Assembly: GCA_963920575.1 (NCBI GenBank)
Contig: OY986974.1
Span: 4,593,281-4,657,280 of the forward strand
Direction of reading: 5' to 3'
From: Narthecium ossifragum
Lineage: Eukaryota; Streptophyta; Magnoliopsida; Dioscoreales; Nartheciaceae
DNA: 64,000 bases
Below the pieces are notes generated by a model, which was not told the origin of the DNA, did no database searches, and worked only from the letters and a program-made list of their open reading frames with translations. Position numbers and translations under genes: made by a program. This document shows, piece by piece, positions 47,309 through 58,519 of the stretch. Position 1 is the stretch's first letter. Each line of letters starts with the position of its first letter.

Positions 47309-48163
47309 TATTTCCCTAAATCACAAGCCTATTTAAATAAAAAACCTCAATTTCCAAAATCAGAGACCTTAGTTATCAAGATTCCTCCAATTCTCATTTC
47401 CTCCTCGAGCTAAACATCTTCACATCTCCAGAGAACCCAATAAATCCCAAAGTGATGAGCTTTAAAGGCCAATATGTGAAAATCGCTTTAAAACCCACTA
47501 CTTTTATCAAGCACTAGAGTTGAAACCCTTGCAATATCAATAAAACCTCAAAGAAAGCAAAGTACTGAGCCTAGAGCATCTACACCAACGATCTCAGCTC
47601 TTTTAACCAAGGAAAAACCAGGCTACCCCCATCTACAATCTTTTCTCAGTTACCAGTAAAAGTCAAAAGAAGATCTCTTATTTACTCCTTTTCCCACTCA
47701 AATCCCATCAAACAAGCCCAAATATAAGCTGCAAAACCCCAGAATTAAAGAACAAGCACTGCTCCCAAATTCCCCAAACAAATGATCACAACGCCAAAGT
47801 CTGAAACTAAGCAAACTACCGAATACAGGGACAGACAACCAGATCGAGGCACAAATCCTCTACAAAAACTCAAACCCGGGAAATGCCTTAAGGCGATCTA
47901 TCAGCCGTCGAAGCTGGGCTCCTCCAATGGCAATCACCACCGCCAACCCAAACGAGATCAGTGACCTCCGACGGGATCACCCACGAGATCAGCAACCTCC
48001 GACGGGATCGCGATCTCGCGACGAGATGTTGGGGACGACGAGCCGGCCTCGAGGGCATTTTGGTCACAAAACATGAATTAGGGGGACTAAACGGGTTAAG
48101 GTCTTCTAATCCAGACTAATCGGTAAAATTAGTCTCCTTGGGAGACTAATACGTAATTATCCG
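47309..48163. other. Leader-like sequence upstream of F-box fragment
   Basis: No gene. The region probably includes captured 5' UTR of the TIR1/AFB parent and, beyond 48010, the MULE terminal region. Confidence 0.45.
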
Positions 48164-48524
48164 AATTTTTTATATCATAGAAAACATGCTATTGTGGACC
48201 GCTTCAGGCTACTCGTTCCACCGTTGGCGTGTGCTTGACCATGCCCTCATTCAAAGCTCCGACTCTTTCTCTCTCTCCCACACTTAGACCATGGAACTCT
48301 CTCACTTCAGAGACTATGGATCCTATATATAAATAACAGGCGACTGATCTCTCCTCCACAACACCTCCAGCTAGATATCTTCTCCAAGCACCACCACCCT
48401 TGCATAATTCTCTCAAGCTGATCACTAGCTAATTCATCCAGCTTAATAATTAGATCTTCTTGGCAAGCTAATTAAAGCAAGCTTTCAAGTTAGCTCTTGA
48501 ACGTACACCAATTAGCCAGCTAGG
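48164..48524 (+). promoter_or_regulatory. Promoter and leader of HHP copy B
   Basis: It matches the reverse complement of 28065-28430 and is interrupted upstream by the Pack-MULE. TATA box TATATATAAATA lies at 48324-48335, about 190 bp before the start codon. MULE insertion removed the original distal upstream sequence to about 3.7 kb away, so regulation may differ from copy A. Confidence 0.65.
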
Positions 48525-48841
48525 ATGGGTTTTGAGAGCTCAACTACAATGGCGGCCTCCACCATCACGTTGGAGAAGGCCTCTCTCATCGCCGGTGACG
48601 ACGGCGCCAGGCCGAAGACCACAAATCCATGCAACAAGAAGAAGCACATGAGCAAGAAGTGCGAGCTGGTTGACTACAAATCATTGCCTAGCTTCATGAA
48701 GCACAACGACTTCATCCTTGGCTACTACCGCTCCGAATGGCCTCTCAAGGAGACCATCCTCAGCATCTTCTCCATCCACAACGAGACCCTCAACATCTGG
48801 ACGTAAGCTCCATGTCCTTAAGTAAATACATCCATGCATCT

Positions 48842-48889
<48 letters not shown>

Positions 48890-49769
48890 ATTAATTGTGA
48901 ATTATTTGATCAATCATCTAATGAACTTCAACTGTGGAATTTACAGGCATTTGATCGGATTCTTCATCTTTCTAGCGCTCACCGCCGCCACGGTCTCCAT
49001 GGCCTCCACAAATCTTAGCTCCAACCAATATGAGATGCAACATGAGCTAGTGAACTATCCTTCTTCGGTGCAAAGTTGGAACTTTTCCGGTGGCATCGCC
49101 GCCTCAGCAGAGGGATTACTGTTCCATGCCAACGAGACCGGCACCGCCTCCGTCTTTATGAGCACCGCCGCAGAGAACTGGCCGCTCTACGCCTACCTTG
49201 GCGGGGCCATGTTCTGCCTCCTCATGAGCAGCGCCTGTCACCTCCTCTGCTGCCACTCCGAGCACACCTGCTACGTCATGCTCCGGCTCGACTACGCCGG
49301 GATCACCGGCCTCATTGTCACCTCCTTCTTCCCCACCGTCTACTACACCTTCATGTGCGACCCCTTCTTGCGCACCCTCTACCTCAGCATCATCACCGTC
49401 TTCGGCGTCGCCGCCGTCGCGGCCTCTCTCATGCCGGTCTTCGACACGCCGCAGTACCGGCTCGTCCGGTCGGGGCTCTACGTCTGCATGGGTCTGTCCG
49501 GGCTCGTGCCGATCATTAACAAGATGATCATCTACGGCGACCGGCCGGAGGCGGTGGTGACGACGGCGTACGAGATGGCCATGGGGCTGTTCTACGGGCT
49601 CGGAGTGGTGGCCTACGCCACGAGGGTGCCGGAGAGGTGGATGCCGGGGAAGTTCGACCTCGCCGGGCACAGCCACCAGCTGTTCCACGTGTTTGTCGTC
49701 GCCGGAGCGTACACCCACTACCTCGCCGGGCTGGAGTACCTCAACTGGAGGACTCAGGATGGGTGCTGA
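48525..49769 (+). CDS. Heptahelical transmembrane protein (PAQR/HHP), copy B
   Basis: Exons 48525-48802 and 48947-49769 are joined across a 144-bp GT-AG intron and encode 366 residues. The first 92 residues are identical to copy A. Exon 2 has four substitutions that I can see. All family signatures are kept: HNETLNIWTH, SSACH (187-191), LDYAGI, and HSHQLFH (334-340). It is expected to be a seven-helix membrane protein with a hydrophilic N-terminus. A long opposite-strand frame across exon 2 (200 codons) is a by-product of very high third-position GC. Both reading frame and splice sites are intact, so both copies look functional. The upstream MULE pair and downstream LINE isolate it among repeats. 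Confidence 0.93.
48849..48887. repeat. (TA)n microsatellite in HHP copy B intron
   Basis: About 19 TA units, the counterpart of the tract at 27700-27742. Confidence 0.95.
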
Positions 49770-49861
49770 TCCCGAGAGAGATCTTGACGGTCTTCGATCG
49801 AGTAAGCTATGGCGTGTGGAAGACCATGACCAAGTTGGTTAACGCATTGAATTCAACGAAC

Positions 49862-50712
49862 TAGGGACCTCCTATCTTCCATGGAGCGATGTGAACGTAC
49901 GTTGGAAGTCGTCGAAGTAGTTGTGTTGCAGCTGCCCGAGTGCAGACCGAGTCTAAATTGGACTCCATTTGTAAATTTGAAAATCACATATTCTTGATTT
50001 ATTAATTCTTTTGATTTGATATCTTAACAAAACATGATTTTGGTTGCATAATCTTTTTGTGATGGAGGCGGAGTCTGATGTTCTCTTAACGTGCGAGAGG
50101 AAGTGGGAGTTATCATTGTATGGGCGTCGTAAGTTAGCATATGTGTGGAAGACGACGGAGCCATTCATGATGAAAGATAAGCCGCATGGAGTTTTTGTGT
50201 TTAAGTTTGCAAATGAAATGGATTTTCTCAAGATCCTGAGTGGTGGTCCGTGGACGATTGATGGGAAGACCCTGTCAGTGATACGTTAGAGACCCTGCTT
50301 TCATTCGAAGGCCTCGGACTTCACAAAGGTACCAGTATGGTTCGACTGTCGGAGTTGCCGAATGATCTATCTGAAAGGGAACCATTGCTGATTATATCCT
50401 CGACCATTGGAAGACCGCTAGCTGTTGATGCAACCACGAAGTTCTCGGATAGGGGGGCGCTTTGCCAGAGTTTGTGTTGAAGTTGATGTTACAATCCCAG
50501 TCCAGAAGGATACTATATATGGTGAAGTTCTTAACTCCCCTAGGAGAGTTGAGATCATTTGTGCAAGCCCTAATATATGAGAATGTAGTCCTTTCTGAGG
50601 GTTGTGGGTTCATGGGGCATTCGAAGGAGAGATGTCGGAATGCGCAACCAATGGTGGCTACCCCTGCTAATCAAGATGATCCAACACATATGCCAGTATA
50701 CAATGCTGGTAG
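49862..50712 (+). mobile_element. LINE ORF1 (DUF4283 and zinc knuckle), downstream of HHP copy B
   Basis: The frame 50044-50289 encodes the DUF4283-like stretch (LSLYGRRKLAYVWK, FANEMDFLKILSGGPW). After stops, the region near 50590-50640 encodes a CCHC-like knuckle (CGFMGHSKERC). It is the mirror of 26089-26730 and continues at 52993 and 63839 after two insertions. Confidence 0.75.
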
Positions 50713-52992
50713 TGTGAGGACATGTCCCTCTACTCCTGAGTTGACCGTCTAGGTCGAGCCCATGTTCATTGTGGACCGCAAGGGCAATTTAATAAATTTC
50801 ATCTTATCGGTTTGTTTCACACCCGCGTGTACACACATAGCATGTTTGATTTATGTGCTTATTAGAATCTTAGGCAGGCTTTGGATTGAAAGATCCAAGC
50901 TCGGGCGTGCGAAAGCTTGTCTTTAGGACAGCTTGCGGCAATATGCGATCGGTCACTTTTTGGAGCGATCGATCGGACCTATGTCTGTTGTCCGGATAAG
51001 GCAGCGGCTGACGTGTCCAGATAAGGACACGAACCGACTTAGTCCTAGGACCGATCGCTCGGACTCGAACCTATAAGTAGCCCGAGACATCCTCTGTTTT
51101 TCTTCTCCCCTCCTCCTACCTTAGAAATTCTAATTTGGAGCTTGATCCAATGGTTTGGGAGGCTTGCCAAAAGCTAGAGGAAGAGATCAACACCCTCCTT
51201 GGACAGTTTGATTGAGAATCAAACGTGGATTAGCGTAGTTTGGTAGGTTTCTACATTAATCCTTTAGATTAGGTGTTCTTCATGGTTTTGTTTGATTGTT
51301 CTTCAATTAAACTATGCTAGATGATTCTTGATATTTTGATTATCACATGATTAAAGTTTGGCAGGATTTGGTTTTGATTTGATATGGATTTAAGCAAGAT
51401 TTCATTATGTTATTTTTGGATTCTCTGGTTTAATTAGAACTGTGGTGTTCTAACGTGATTTCCGAGCTATACATGCATGATCCGAGTTAGTGTTCTGAAT
51501 GAAAGTTGTAGATCCGTGAGTTAGCTTTCATTTCCATCCAACATCATGATTTTGGGAGCTATGTACATTTCCCGGTAAATTAAATGGATTGTCTGTGTTG
51601 AAACAGGACAATTAGCTTGATTAGTGTAATTAAGTTGTTTTTAATTATTTAATTATTTTTATTCTTGGATGCGATGATCTTGATGTTTTTTGGAAGAGAT
51701 CTGCAAAGTTTGGTTTTAATCCAAGTTATTTTCAATGGAATTTTGACTGATTTATCAAATCTGGATGTTTACTGAAATTGTAAGTTTTGATCAACTTTCG
51801 TTTATCCGATTGATATGGTTTTTGGATATGTGATTTGGCATGTGTCGTTGAGTGGGTATATCAAGTTGCAAATCCATCAGACAGTTTGATTGATAATTAT
51901 GATTTTCCAGAGTTAGTAGATCATTTGCCCTAATTGGATAAATTGAGTTGTTCGTTATCGCTTTATAATAATGTTATTATGTATGCGTAGGTCCTGTGCT
52001 TGGCATGTGGTTGAACCAAGAGGGTCATGCCCTTTGGGATGTATAGAATAAATTATGCATTTTATCTAGACCCTTGCAATGTTCACCCTTGGCGAGTTGT
52101 ATGATGTGCTTGGCCCTGTGTAATAATTGGCATATTGTTACATGGTTGAATTGTTATCTATGTGTATGATCATAAATGGCTTGTTTGCATTAGATGCATA
52201 AGGATAGGGCGTGGGTGATGGGTTGATTGCCGATTCGAGGCTTTCGGGTAGCTCGGATCTAGCTGTAGGACCGTGGCGGGTAGTGTGGTCCAGGATCGGA
52301 TGGTAGTATTCAGTTGATATCGATGATAGGCTTAGATGACTTGAATACGTGTTGATCGATGATTTAGAGATCATGTCAACCTCGAGGCGGTTCTGAGGTG
52401 TAGCCGGTGTCCAGTGTTCTAAGACTCTTGAGTAGATGGTGTGCCTACTCAGCGATGTCGGTTCCCGCCTAGCAGTGTTGGTTTCCTACTTGTGGGTATG
52501 CAGTGTTGGTTTCCTGCGTTCAGGGACACGCGATTGGGTTATTGGGCCCATGTGTACACCTAGGCTTGCTTGAGGGTGACACTGTTGTGTTCCCTCATTC
52601 TGTGTGTCGTAGTGTAGAACCCTACTGAGCTTAATTACTCATTTCTACCCGGGCTGCGTTTTACAGGTGCAGGCGTTAGCTCTTCTTCGGTGGCCCCTAC
52701 AGAGCAGGTGTTTGGTGGCGGGGCTTGAGGAGGGGTGATCGTTGTATGTGACATTTTTGTTTAGTTAGTCTCTTACGGGAGTATGATGTATAAATGTTAA
52801 CACTTTTGAGGATTTGAATTTATCTTATTATATTTTTGAGGTTTGGAATTATCGTTTTAATAAGGGTGCTTATGAATTGCTTAGGGAAACCAGTAAGCTA
52901 GAGGGAACCCACGTCAAAACTTTTCCGCACTTAGTTAAGTTCCGGTTCACGTTGCTCGCCCCGGTTTGGCCTTCGCTGGTCGGGATGCAACA
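50713..52992 (+). mobile_element. Solo LTR, TGTGAGGA family
   Basis: Ends are TGTGAGGACATG and GGGATGCAACA, with a perfect duplication GGTAG (50708-50712 and 52993-52997). The GATCGATC-type cluster (50946-51062) lies just upstream of TATA box CCTATAAGTAGCC (about 51069). A donor-like G/GTAGGT lies at 51243 and an acceptor-like TTTTACAG/GTGCAGG at 52659-52673. 2280 bp, no genes. Confidence 0.9.
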
Positions 52993-53194
52993 GGTAGCGA
53001 CATTAGAATCTTGTCGCCTGGCCGGAATGAAGGACCAATACCTAGCATGGAGGAGGAGCACAGGGGAGGATGGAGAACAGTGCAGTCTAGAAGGTGGCGT
53101 GATCGTGGCAGGAATCGAATGGATGGTCGGACGACGGCTGCTGAGGGAGATCAACGACCGGTGGTGCAAGAAGTTTGGAGGCCAAAAAATAAGG
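52993..53194 (+). mobile_element. LINE ORF1 segment
   Basis: A short ORF1 tail piece between the solo LTR and the large MULE-like element. It resumes after 63838 (frame ...EVWRPKNK joined to GADYARDEVAQKSRD), which confirms the element between them as an insertion. Confidence 0.7.
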
Positions 53195-53276
53195 GAAGTT
53201 TTTGCATTTTAGTACCCCCAAAGTTCACTTTTTCCAGTTTAATACCTTTGCCTTGTTTTTTTGCAACTTAAGGCGC

Positions 53277-54015
53277 AGTACCTCTCGTCCGGTGACTGCG
53301 CCTCCACCACTAAGGCGCAGTTCAGAACTGCCGAGAGCGTCTGGAAACGATGAGATCACGTCTGGTGCCTGATCTCCGGTCGAAGCCCCCACTCGAACTG
53401 ACGTGCCCTGGCCACCGGATTTGATGCTACTACCCCCGCGAAACGGACCAAGTGCGTAAACCGGGTGGCATACTGCTGAACGGAGCGAGTACCCTGCAGA
53501 AGGGACTGGTACTCGCGAGACAGAGTGTCACGTGTACTCTCCGGGAAGTACGGGTCCAAGAACCACGCTCTGAACTCCTCCCACGTCGGCTCCTCTCCGT
53601 CACCGGTGTGCTGGGCAGTGCACCACCAGTCAAGGGCATCGCCATCGAGCTGAAACGCCGCGAGGGTGACCCGAATCCGGTCATTCCCGACGAAGAGAGC
53701 GTCGAGAACGCGCGTGACTCCTCGGAGCCAGCCGTCTGCCGTGGTCGGATCTCCAGTCTCACCACTGAACCTAGGCGGGTTCAGCCGCTGGAAGTCCATC
53801 ATGACCGTTGCCGCGGCCCGCCCGTCGACCGGAGCGAGGACCCTCTCCTCGGCAAGAGGAGCCTCCTCCCGTGCGACCGCAACAGTCGCTGGTGATAGTC
53901 CAGTCCGTCGAGCTCTGACCACCCTGACAGGTGCTACCCTGTCTGGTCGGGCGGGCCGACCAGGTCGTGCCCCACCTCGACCAACAACCGTAGGTCGGTC
54001 TCGAGCTCCCGACAT
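53277..54015 (-). pseudogene. Tekay/Del-like gag, second copy (truncated)
   Basis: The likely start is MSGARDRPTVVGRGG at 54015, the same as in the first copy. The capsid domain includes FSGETGDPTTADGWLRGV, LDWWCTAQH and WEEFRAWFLDPYFPES. A TGA replaces a cysteine codon of the first copy near 53354 (RPEIRHQT then stop). The gene is cut off at about 53277, joining MULE sequence at a short GGCGCAG homology. Confidence 0.85.
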
Positions 54016-54203
54016 CTGTGCAATCACCAACGACAACGAGCGTTCACTCGTCAGAAGCTGCAAGAGCAAGGCAACACAAACAGAAAGCGGAAAAGCACAA
54101 CACATCAAAAGGAGCATGCACGGATGTTCTAGACATAGAATTAAGCCATTCCACGCTCAACTCAACCGAATTCTGATCCTAAACCTTGGGACCTACAACC
54201 TAT

Positions 54204-54215
54204 GCTCTGATACCA
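54204..54215 (-). promoter_or_regulatory. Primer-binding site (tRNA-iMet type), LTR2
   Basis: The minus strand reads TGGTATCAGAGC three bases from the LTR end, complementary to initiator methionine tRNA. This is the usual primer of Tekay/Del and many Copia elements. Confidence 0.88.
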
Positions 54216-54218
54216 AGC

Positions 54219-56613
54219 TGTCGTGCCCCGACCCGCAAAAGCCCAACCGGGCCGGGCGACGCGAACCGAAACCTAACAAACGCGGAAAAAAAGCTGGCGA
54301 GGGTTCCCTCTAACCTATTGGTCTCCCTAACAGTTCACCAAAGCACCCTCAATTGAAACCACATTTAATTAACAAAACCTCGAACCACATATTTAAAACT
54401 CAAAGTGTTATACATATCCTCGGAAAGGGGAAGATCCAAAATACAACATTGCTCCCGTAGGAGACTAACTAACATAGGGTAAAAGCAGTAAACGATCACC
54501 ACCTCTCAAAGTCCACCAGGCGCCGCCGCACCGCCGACCAACTGCCCGGTAGGGGCCACAGAAGAGGAACTGACGCCTGCACCTGCAAAACGCAGCCCGG
54601 GTAGGTGTGAGCACTAAGCTCAGTAGGGATCTACACTACGACTCACAGAAGAAAGAGGGAAACGCAACAGTGTCGCCCTCAAGTAGGATCTGGGTGTATA
54701 CATGGGTCCCATAACCCCACCGTGTGTCCCTGGTGCCCAGGAGCAGCACACAGAAAGCTCAACAAACACTGGCGACACCAAAGGTCAGCACAGTGGGACA
54801 CTGTCCCTGAGGCCCAGGGACGCCACTCAGTAAGCTCAACAAACACTGGCGATACCAAAGGTCAGCACAGTGGGACACCGGCTACACCTCAGCCTCTGAC
54901 TCGAGGCCGACACGACCTCTACAATCATCAAGCAATAAGTGTACCAGTCATCTAAGCCTATCATCGAATCGACTAGACACCACAATTCAAACCGGGTCTA
55001 AACTACCCAATCCCGGTCCTAGGGCTAAGTCCGAGCTTCCAGCCTCGGGACGGCGACCCAAAGATCACTCACGCCCTAACCAATGCAACTAATGCACACA
55101 ACAACAATGCATGCTATGACATACACAGATAATAAGAAAGGCATGCAACAGTATGTCAAGCATCATATAAGTCTACTGGATCGCTGCAGCGGTACTACCA
55201 ACCGTTGCTAGCCGATCCGCAGCGGGTCCCGGCATTACGACGGTACCACGACCGTCAACCGCGAACTCCCGCAATGGGAAGCAACCCCGACAACCGCTGA
55301 TGAACAGTAAACAATATAATATTATATTCCGAAATATAATATTATATTCAAACACCCAAAATCCTGTACTTAGGGGCTATTTGATCTTGTCGATCCGACG
55401 TCCAAACGACGTCGGATTCAAGACCCAACTTAGCCACCAGTAGATGTATATACCAGAATAAACATATCTAAAATTCATAATCATCCAACGGTTGGATTAA
55501 CGGAAAAATACAAATCAAATCCGCTAATCAACTCACTTACCAATTTAATTGCTGCAACGCAGCCCTCCAGCAAATAATTCATAACAAATCGTACAAAAAT
55601 CGAAAAAATACAAAATAAGATGGAATGGAAAGCTAACGAGTAGATGTACAACTCTTATGTTTATCCAAAGCCATGATCATGTACACACCAGCCGGAAAAC
55701 TCGCCGCAAGCCGGCTGTTCTTCAAGAACAGCAGAAAACCAGAAATCCGAGACTAATCATGCATAAAACCTACTCAAATCTCAACTGATCAACATGAAAC
55801 TTAAATAAGTAATTCTAATACACATAAGGAATCCAACAAAATAAAAATCAATAAGATCCAACGGCTAGATCTCAAGAACACCCGAAATAAACATCAGTAG
55901 GTATAACCTTACCTAGCTGCGCTTTCCTCGGCTGATTCCCCACGATTTGATCACCAACAAGCTTCCAAACCACTTCAGGGATCTTCCTCTCGTTGGTACG
56001 AATCCAACAAGCCTTAGAACGCCGAAAGAGATGGTCGGAGGAGGGAGAACGGAGGAGATGAAGCTCGCCGGCTGAGAAGGGAAGAAACAGAGCACCGCGG
56101 GAAAGAAGAGAAAGAAGGAAGAAGAAGAGAGAAGGAGGAAGAGGAGGGGAAGAAAAGGAGGGAAAAGGGAAGGGAAAAGCCGGGGGAAGGGGGGAAAAGT
56201 GAGGGGAGGGGAGGGAAAGTCCTCCCCCCCTCTGACAGAGGAAAGCGACGGCCAGCGGTGGTCGTCCTCGCGAAGCAAAAAAGCCACCGACGCGAGTCCG
56301 ATCGGTCACTCCAAGGAGCGATCGATCGTTCTCGCCCCGGATCAAAATAAACCGACTCGCTCACGAGTCCGATCGATCGTCCCAAGGAGCGATCGATCGC
56401 TCAAGGGTCGTCAGCTGCCCAAAGGCAAGCTTTCGCGCGCCCGAGCTGGGATCTTCCCATCCCGGGTCCACCTAGCCAGTCTAAACAAGCATTAACACAA
56501 ACAAGGCCGGTGTGTGCACACGCGGGTGTGAAACAAACCCAACAAGGCGTAATTTACCAAATTGCCCTTGCGGTCTACAACGAGCCACAGGGGTAGAGGG
56601 ACAGGTCCTCACA
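54219..56613 (-). mobile_element. TGTGAGGA-family LTR2 of tandem array
   Basis: The 2395-bp LTR has plus-strand ends TGTCGTGCCCCGACCC and GTCCTCACA. It is followed on the minus strand by a primer-binding site and gag, so it acts as a 5' LTR, yet it is preceded by the end of pol. It therefore also served as the 3' LTR of the neighbouring unit. The GATCGATC-type cluster is at 56296-56402. A donor-like G/GTAAGG lies near 55910 (minus). Confidence 0.9.
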
Positions 56614-57000
56614 TCCTAATACCCTTAAAGGAAATCTCGTCCCGAGATTCGATAAGGGTAGGGCTCGGAACAACAAAAACAGGTACACTAAAAGACAGGA
56701 CAAGAAGTACCTCGAGAGGAAAACAACTGCGGAAAACTCCTACCGCATGCGCGCCTCGCGCTCCCAAGTGATCTCCTCGGTGCCTCTGCACGGCGATGCT
56801 TGCAAGAACATTCGGTCGCCGACGGCAAACTCCAACGGTCCTCGCCTCTGATCTGCACAACCTCTGAGGAACAAGATCGGCAGACCCGGTCTACCATGAC
56901 AGTTTCGCCGATCGGTGAATCTACAGACTGTGCCACCTCTAGCCAACTCGTCTCTAATCCTAGCGATGCCACACGCATGCTAGCAATAGGAAAGAGACGC
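56614..57000 (-). pseudogene. Tekay-like pol C-terminal remnant
   Basis: Just before LTR2 on the minus strand is a stretch with LEFAVGDRMFLQASP and ITWEREARMR, both typical of the region around the integrase C-terminus and chromodomain in Tekay/Del elements. The intervening residues and nearly all of pol (protease, reverse transcriptase, most of integrase) are missing. A polypurine-rich end (CCTTTAAGGGTATTAGGA) abuts the LTR. Confidence 0.7.
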
Positions 57001-57030
57001 CCCAGAACCTATCAACATATCTACTAAGGA

Positions 57031-58316
57031 CTAGAAAGCTGAAAGATTACCTCTGAGGATGGATGGCTCTGCCGCTGCCTGCTGATACTGCTGCGGCTGC
57101 TGGTACGGCTGGTAAAGCTGAACGGTGTCCGGTTGCTCACGCTCCGGAAGAGCAAACACACGCCCATGCTGGCCGCCTCCACCTCTGGAGCGGCTCGGTC
57201 TAGCCCCTGACCCGCGACCACCACCGCTCCCCTGCCAGGCACCGTACCCCCCGCCTCCACTGCCCTGCGGCATAGCGCTCCGCGCCCCTCGCATGGGACA
57301 GTCCTGGCGGAAGTGTCCCGGCTGCCCGCACTGGAAACAAGTGGCTGGCGCGCCACCAGGCTGCTGACCCTGGCCTCCCCCTGACGGAGCTTGCCCAGAC
57401 GGCCCGGTCGTCAAGAGAAATTGGCATGCGGATTCGGCAACTGTGCCTGGAACTGCTGCGGTTGCTGTGACCGCTGCTGAAAGCGTCGCTGATGCCGCTG
57501 GTGCCCTCCGCCTAACCCACCTCTGCTCTGGGGTTGCTGCTTCGGTGCACTGGTAGAGGATACCGGTGGAACTGCCCGGTACCTCTCGTCCGGTGACTGC
57601 GCCTCCACCACTAAGGCGCAGTTCAAAACTGCCGAGAGCGTCTGGAAACGATGAGAACACGTCTGGCGCCTGATCTCCGGTCGAAGCCCCCACTCGAACT
57701 GACGTGCCCTGGCCACCGAATCTGATGCTACTGCCCCCGCTAAACGGACCAAGTGCATAAACCGGGTGTCATACTGCTGAACGGAGCGAGTACCCTGCAG
57801 AACGGACTGGTACTGACGAGACAGAGCGTCACGTGTACTCTCCGGGAAGTACGCGTCCAAGAACCACGCTCTGAACTCCTCCCACGTCGGCTCCTCTCCG
57901 TCATTGGTGTGCTGGGCAGTGCACCACCAGTCAAGGGCGTTGCCATCGAGCTGGAACGCCACGAGGGTGACCCGAATCCGGTCATCCCCGACGAAGAGAG
58001 CGTCGAGAATGCGCGTGACTCCTCGGAGCCAGCCGTCTGCCGTGGTCGGATCTCCAGTCTCACCGCTGAACCTAGGCGGGTTCAGCCGCTGGAAGTCCAT
58101 CATGACCGCTGCCGTGGCCCGCCCGTCGACCGGAGCGAGGACCCTCTCCTCGGCGAGAGGAGCCTCCTCCCGTGCGACCGCAACCGTCGATGGTGATGAT
58201 CCAGTCCGTCGAGCTCTGACCACCCTGACAGGTGCTACCCTGTCTGGTCGGGCGGGCCGACCAGGTCGTGCCCCACCTCGACCAACAACCGTAGGTCGGT
58301 CTCGAGCTCCCGACAT
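57031..58316 (-). pseudogene. Tekay/Del-like gag, first copy (frameshifted)
   Basis: It starts at MSGARDRPTVVGRGG (58316). The capsid domain lies near residues 75-220, with LDWWCTAQH, WEEFRAWFLDAYFPES and ARQFEWGLRPEIRRQ. A glutamine-rich linker follows. At about 57415 the frame shifts into a second frame, which carries the CCHC knuckle CFQCGQPGHFRQDC (about 57300) and an RGG-like tail ending ILRGNLSAF. The protease and polymerase that should follow are deleted. Confidence 0.87.
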
Positions 58317-58504
58317 CTGTGCAATCACCAACGACAACGAGCGTTCACTCGTCAAAAGCCACAAGAGCAAGGCAAGACAAACAGAAAGCGAAAAAGCACA
58401 ACACATCAAAAGGAGCATGCACAGATGTTCTAGACATAGAACTAACCCATTCCACGCTCAACTCAACTGAATCCTGATCCTAAACCCTGGGATCTACAAC
58501 CTAT

Positions 58505-58516
58505 GCTCTGATACCA
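58505..58516 (-). promoter_or_regulatory. Primer-binding site (tRNA-iMet type), LTR1
   Basis: Identical TGGTATCAGAGC on the minus strand, adjacent to the end of LTR1 and upstream of the first gag copy. Confidence 0.88.
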
Positions 58517-58519
58517 AGC

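Larger units (their letters stand above)
45257..48163 (-). mobile_element. Pack-MULE carrying a TIR1/AFB fragment
   Basis: Termini are diverged inverted repeats, GGGAGAATTACCAATAAGTC on the left and, reverse-complemented, CGGATAATTACGTATTAGTC on the right. The flanks are AATTTTTTT and AATTTTTTA. The original HHP upstream sequence is continuous across the outer ends. No transposase is present. It carries an F-box gene fragment (46633-47308) and an inverted minisatellite (45860-46620). A short direct repeat (GAGATCAG-N-CCTCCGACGGGATC) lies near 47955-48010. Confidence 0.7.
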
